DNA of 30,694 bases, from contig JBDRJH010000266.1 of assembly GCA_043815125.1 (NCBI GenBank), positions 1 through 30,694 of the forward strand, in the 5' to 3' direction. A model generated the notes under the pieces. The model worked only from the letters and a program-made list of their open reading frames with translations. It did not search any database and had not been told where the DNA came from. The translations under genes and the position numbers were made by a program. This document shows, one piece after another, positions 29,554-30,694 of the stretch (position 1 is its first letter; each line of letters starts with the position of its first letter). This DNA comes from JAUWBF01 sp043815125 (lineage in GTDB: Bacteria > Verrucomicrobiota > Verrucomicrobiia > Opitutales > Opitutaceae).

Positions 29554-29892
29554 GTGCCACGTCCGCCTTGTCCCCGTCATATCGCCCACCGCGCCCCGTG
29601 CAGTTTTTTCAAGCCGGCGGGCACGCCGTTGTATGAGTTGGAGGAGATGTTTCTGGCGGCGGATGAGCTGGAGGCCTTGCGACTGGCGGATTGCGAGGAT
29701 CTCTACGGCGTGGAGGCGGCTGCGCGGATGAAGGTCTCGCGGCAAACCTTTGAGCGCATTTTGAAGCGGGCGCGAGGCAAGGTGTCCTGCGCGTTGGTGA
29801 AGGGCATGGCGTTGCGCATCGAGCAGGTGGCTGAGGTTGCTCCGGTGAAGCCGGCGCGTCGAAAGTCGGCCGTCAAACCTCGCGCCAGGTAA
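29554..29892 (+). CDS. DUF134/UPF0251 DNA-binding protein
   Basis: A 112-residue protein. The start at GTG 29554 (MPRPPCPRHI) matches the MPRP opening of the family; GTG 29548 is an alternative. SFFKPAGTPLYELEEMFL and DELEALRLADCEDLYG are typical, and a sigma-70-region-4-like helix-turn-helix follows (about 52-74: VEAAARMKVSRQTFERILKR). The family regulates or accompanies NifX-family proteins in many genomes, and here it diverges from such an operon. Cysteines near the N-terminus (Cys 6, Cys 16) and Cys 47 may sense metal or redox state. The 3' end overlaps ruvC by 20 bases, tail to tail. Confidence 0.88.
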   Translation: MPRPPCPRHIAHRAPCSFFKPAGTPLYELEEMFLAADELEALRLADCEDLYGVEAAARMKVSRQTFERILKRARGKVSCALVKGMALRIEQVAEVAPVKPARRKSAVKPRAR

Positions 29893-30502
29893 ACGCGTGA
29901 CACAGCGCCACGCCGGCGGCGTCGGCCTCGTCGGCGGCGAGCTGGCGGCCGTGGCCGAGCATGTTCATGACGGTGCGCGCCATCTGCTCCTTGCTGGCGC
30001 GGCCCGCGCCGACCACCGCCTGCTTCACGCGCAGCGGTGCGTATTCAAAAACCTCCAACCCGCGCAACGCCGCCGCCGTGATCGCCGCGCCGCGGGCCGC
30101 GCCGAGGATTTGCGCCGTCTGGAAATTCTGCACGTAGATCGTCTGCTCCAGCGCCACATGCTTCACGGTAAAGTCCTGCAAAAACGTGGTGATTGAGCGG
30201 TGGATCTCCGCCAGCGCCGAGGGCATGGGGATCTTGGGGTGAACCTTCACCGTCTCACAGCGCAGCAGGACGGGCTGCTTGCCGGGGGCGAACTCGATCA
30301 ACGCCAGACCGGTGCCGCGCAGCGACGGATCGATGCCGAGGATGCAGCCGTTGAACGGCGCGCGTTGCAACGAATAGGCCGCGGGCAACGTGTTCAGGCG
30401 GGCCGCCGCCGCGCCGCCGACCACGGGCGCGGCCAACGCCGCCGGCAGCGGTTTGCCCGCCAGCTTGGCCGCCCACATCTGTCGTGCCGTCATGCGTCCC
30501 AT
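29873..30502 (-). CDS. ruvC: Holliday junction resolvase RuvC with N-terminal extension
   Basis: A 209-residue protein. RuvC cuts Holliday junctions as a dimer with RuvAB. The catalytic acids are present: Asp 58 in ILGIDPSLRGTG, Glu 119 in LEQTIYVQNF, and Asp 191 and Asp 194 in AADEADAAGVALCHA. YAPLRVKQAVVG and GRASKEQM are also typical. The family normally begins within a few residues of the first Asp; here about 52 residues precede it (MGRMTARQMWAAKLAGKPLP then Ala/Pro-rich). Starting at ATG 30502 or 30493 does not remove the extension, and a start near 30350 without one has no good ATG. No ruvA or ruvB lies in the window. Confidence 0.93.
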   Translation of the reverse strand: MGRMTARQMWAAKLAGKPLPAALAAPVVGGAAAARLNTLPAAYSLQRAPFNGCILGIDPSLRGTGLALIEFAPGKQPVLLRCETVKVHPKIPMPSALAEIHRSITTFLQDFTVKHVALEQTIYVQNFQTAQILGAARGAAITAAALRGLEVFEYAPLRVKQAVVGAGRASKEQMARTVMNMLGHGRQLAADEADAAGVALCHAFTWREV

Positions 30503-30562
30503 GGTTTGTGCGTCGGGGATGGAAGACGCGCGGCGGACCCGTGGAAAGCGGAAAGGAGCTCC

Positions 30563-30669
30563 GAGGAGGGCGGACATGCCTGTCCGTCCGGGCGACATCA
30601 TCGCGAGGCCCGGCCCCGAATGGCGCTTCACGCGTCCGGCGGGTCGGGCAGGAATGTCCGACCTCCTAC
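30563..30669. repeat. Inverted repeat with GGACATxCCTGxCC core
   Basis: Left arm 30563-30588 (GAGGAGGGCGGACATGCCTG...) and right arm 30643-30669 (...GGAATGTCCGACCTCCTAC) are complementary with a few mismatches. Each arm holds the core of the 9176-9195 palindrome. It sits upstream of ruvC in a stretch (30503-30694) where I see no gene. Confidence 0.65.
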
Positions 30670-30694
30670 CCCCACAGCAGCTTCAACCCCGCCA

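Overview
This 30.7 kb window comes from a GC-rich bacterial chromosome with densely packed genes. I infer Verrucomicrobiota, probably an Opitutaceae-like lineage. The reasons are a giant GreA of the type seen in PVC bacteria, a free-standing HPr next to kdsB, the general gene content, and intergenic inverted repeats of the kind common in that group. The lineage is an inference; no 16S rRNA gene or ribosomal protein is present. Most free-standing genes start without a Shine-Dalgarno sequence.

Layout. Positions 1-448 are a broken 3' end of a glutamate dehydrogenase gene. Positions 449-1034 are a gene-poor scar of lower GC holding two copies of a sequence that looks like the 3' end of tmRNA plus its terminator, which suggests a past integration site. 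At 1035-2848 an ABC ATPase is translationally coupled to a CaCA-like membrane exchanger (- strand). At 2970-4870 a secreted endonuclease/exonuclease/phosphatase-family protein overlaps an ArsC/Spx-like protein. Then come msrB (-), a small unknown gene, a DUF4097-like exported protein, an M32 carboxypeptidase and a TatD nuclease (+), with a strong bidirectional terminator facing ptsH/HPr (-). kdsB (+) meets a large LOG-domain fusion protein (-), which is divergent from an FKBP isomerase (+).

From 13.3 to 18.1 kb there are two unrelated glycosyltransferases (GT4 +, GT1-like -) separated by a long inverted repeat, and the 615-residue GreA (-). From 18.2 to 22.3 kb a run of - strand genes follows: a low-GC orphan, tlyA, an SGNH hydrolase, a Fpg/MutM-family glycosylase that has lost most of its zinc finger, and an M24 peptidase. 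From 22.3 to 26.6 kb are a DUF192 lipoprotein, two small unknowns, a Nudix hydrolase, a LolA-like exported protein, a YhcH-family protein and rlmJ. At 26.76-27.36 kb is an Rrf2 regulator with four cysteines.

The most system-like part is 27.5-29.9 kb. A compact - strand operon encodes two NifX/NafY-type (dinitrogenase iron-molybdenum cofactor family) proteins, an orphan DUF89-type N-terminal domain, a PaaI-like thioesterase and a C_GCAxxG_C_C redox protein. A DUF134 (UPF0251) DNA-binding protein diverges from it. The shared promoter region holds three AT-centred palindromes. No nitrogenase gene is visible, so this looks like a metal/redox accessory module under its own regulator. The window ends with ruvC (-) carrying an N-terminal extension, and a dispersed inverted repeat.
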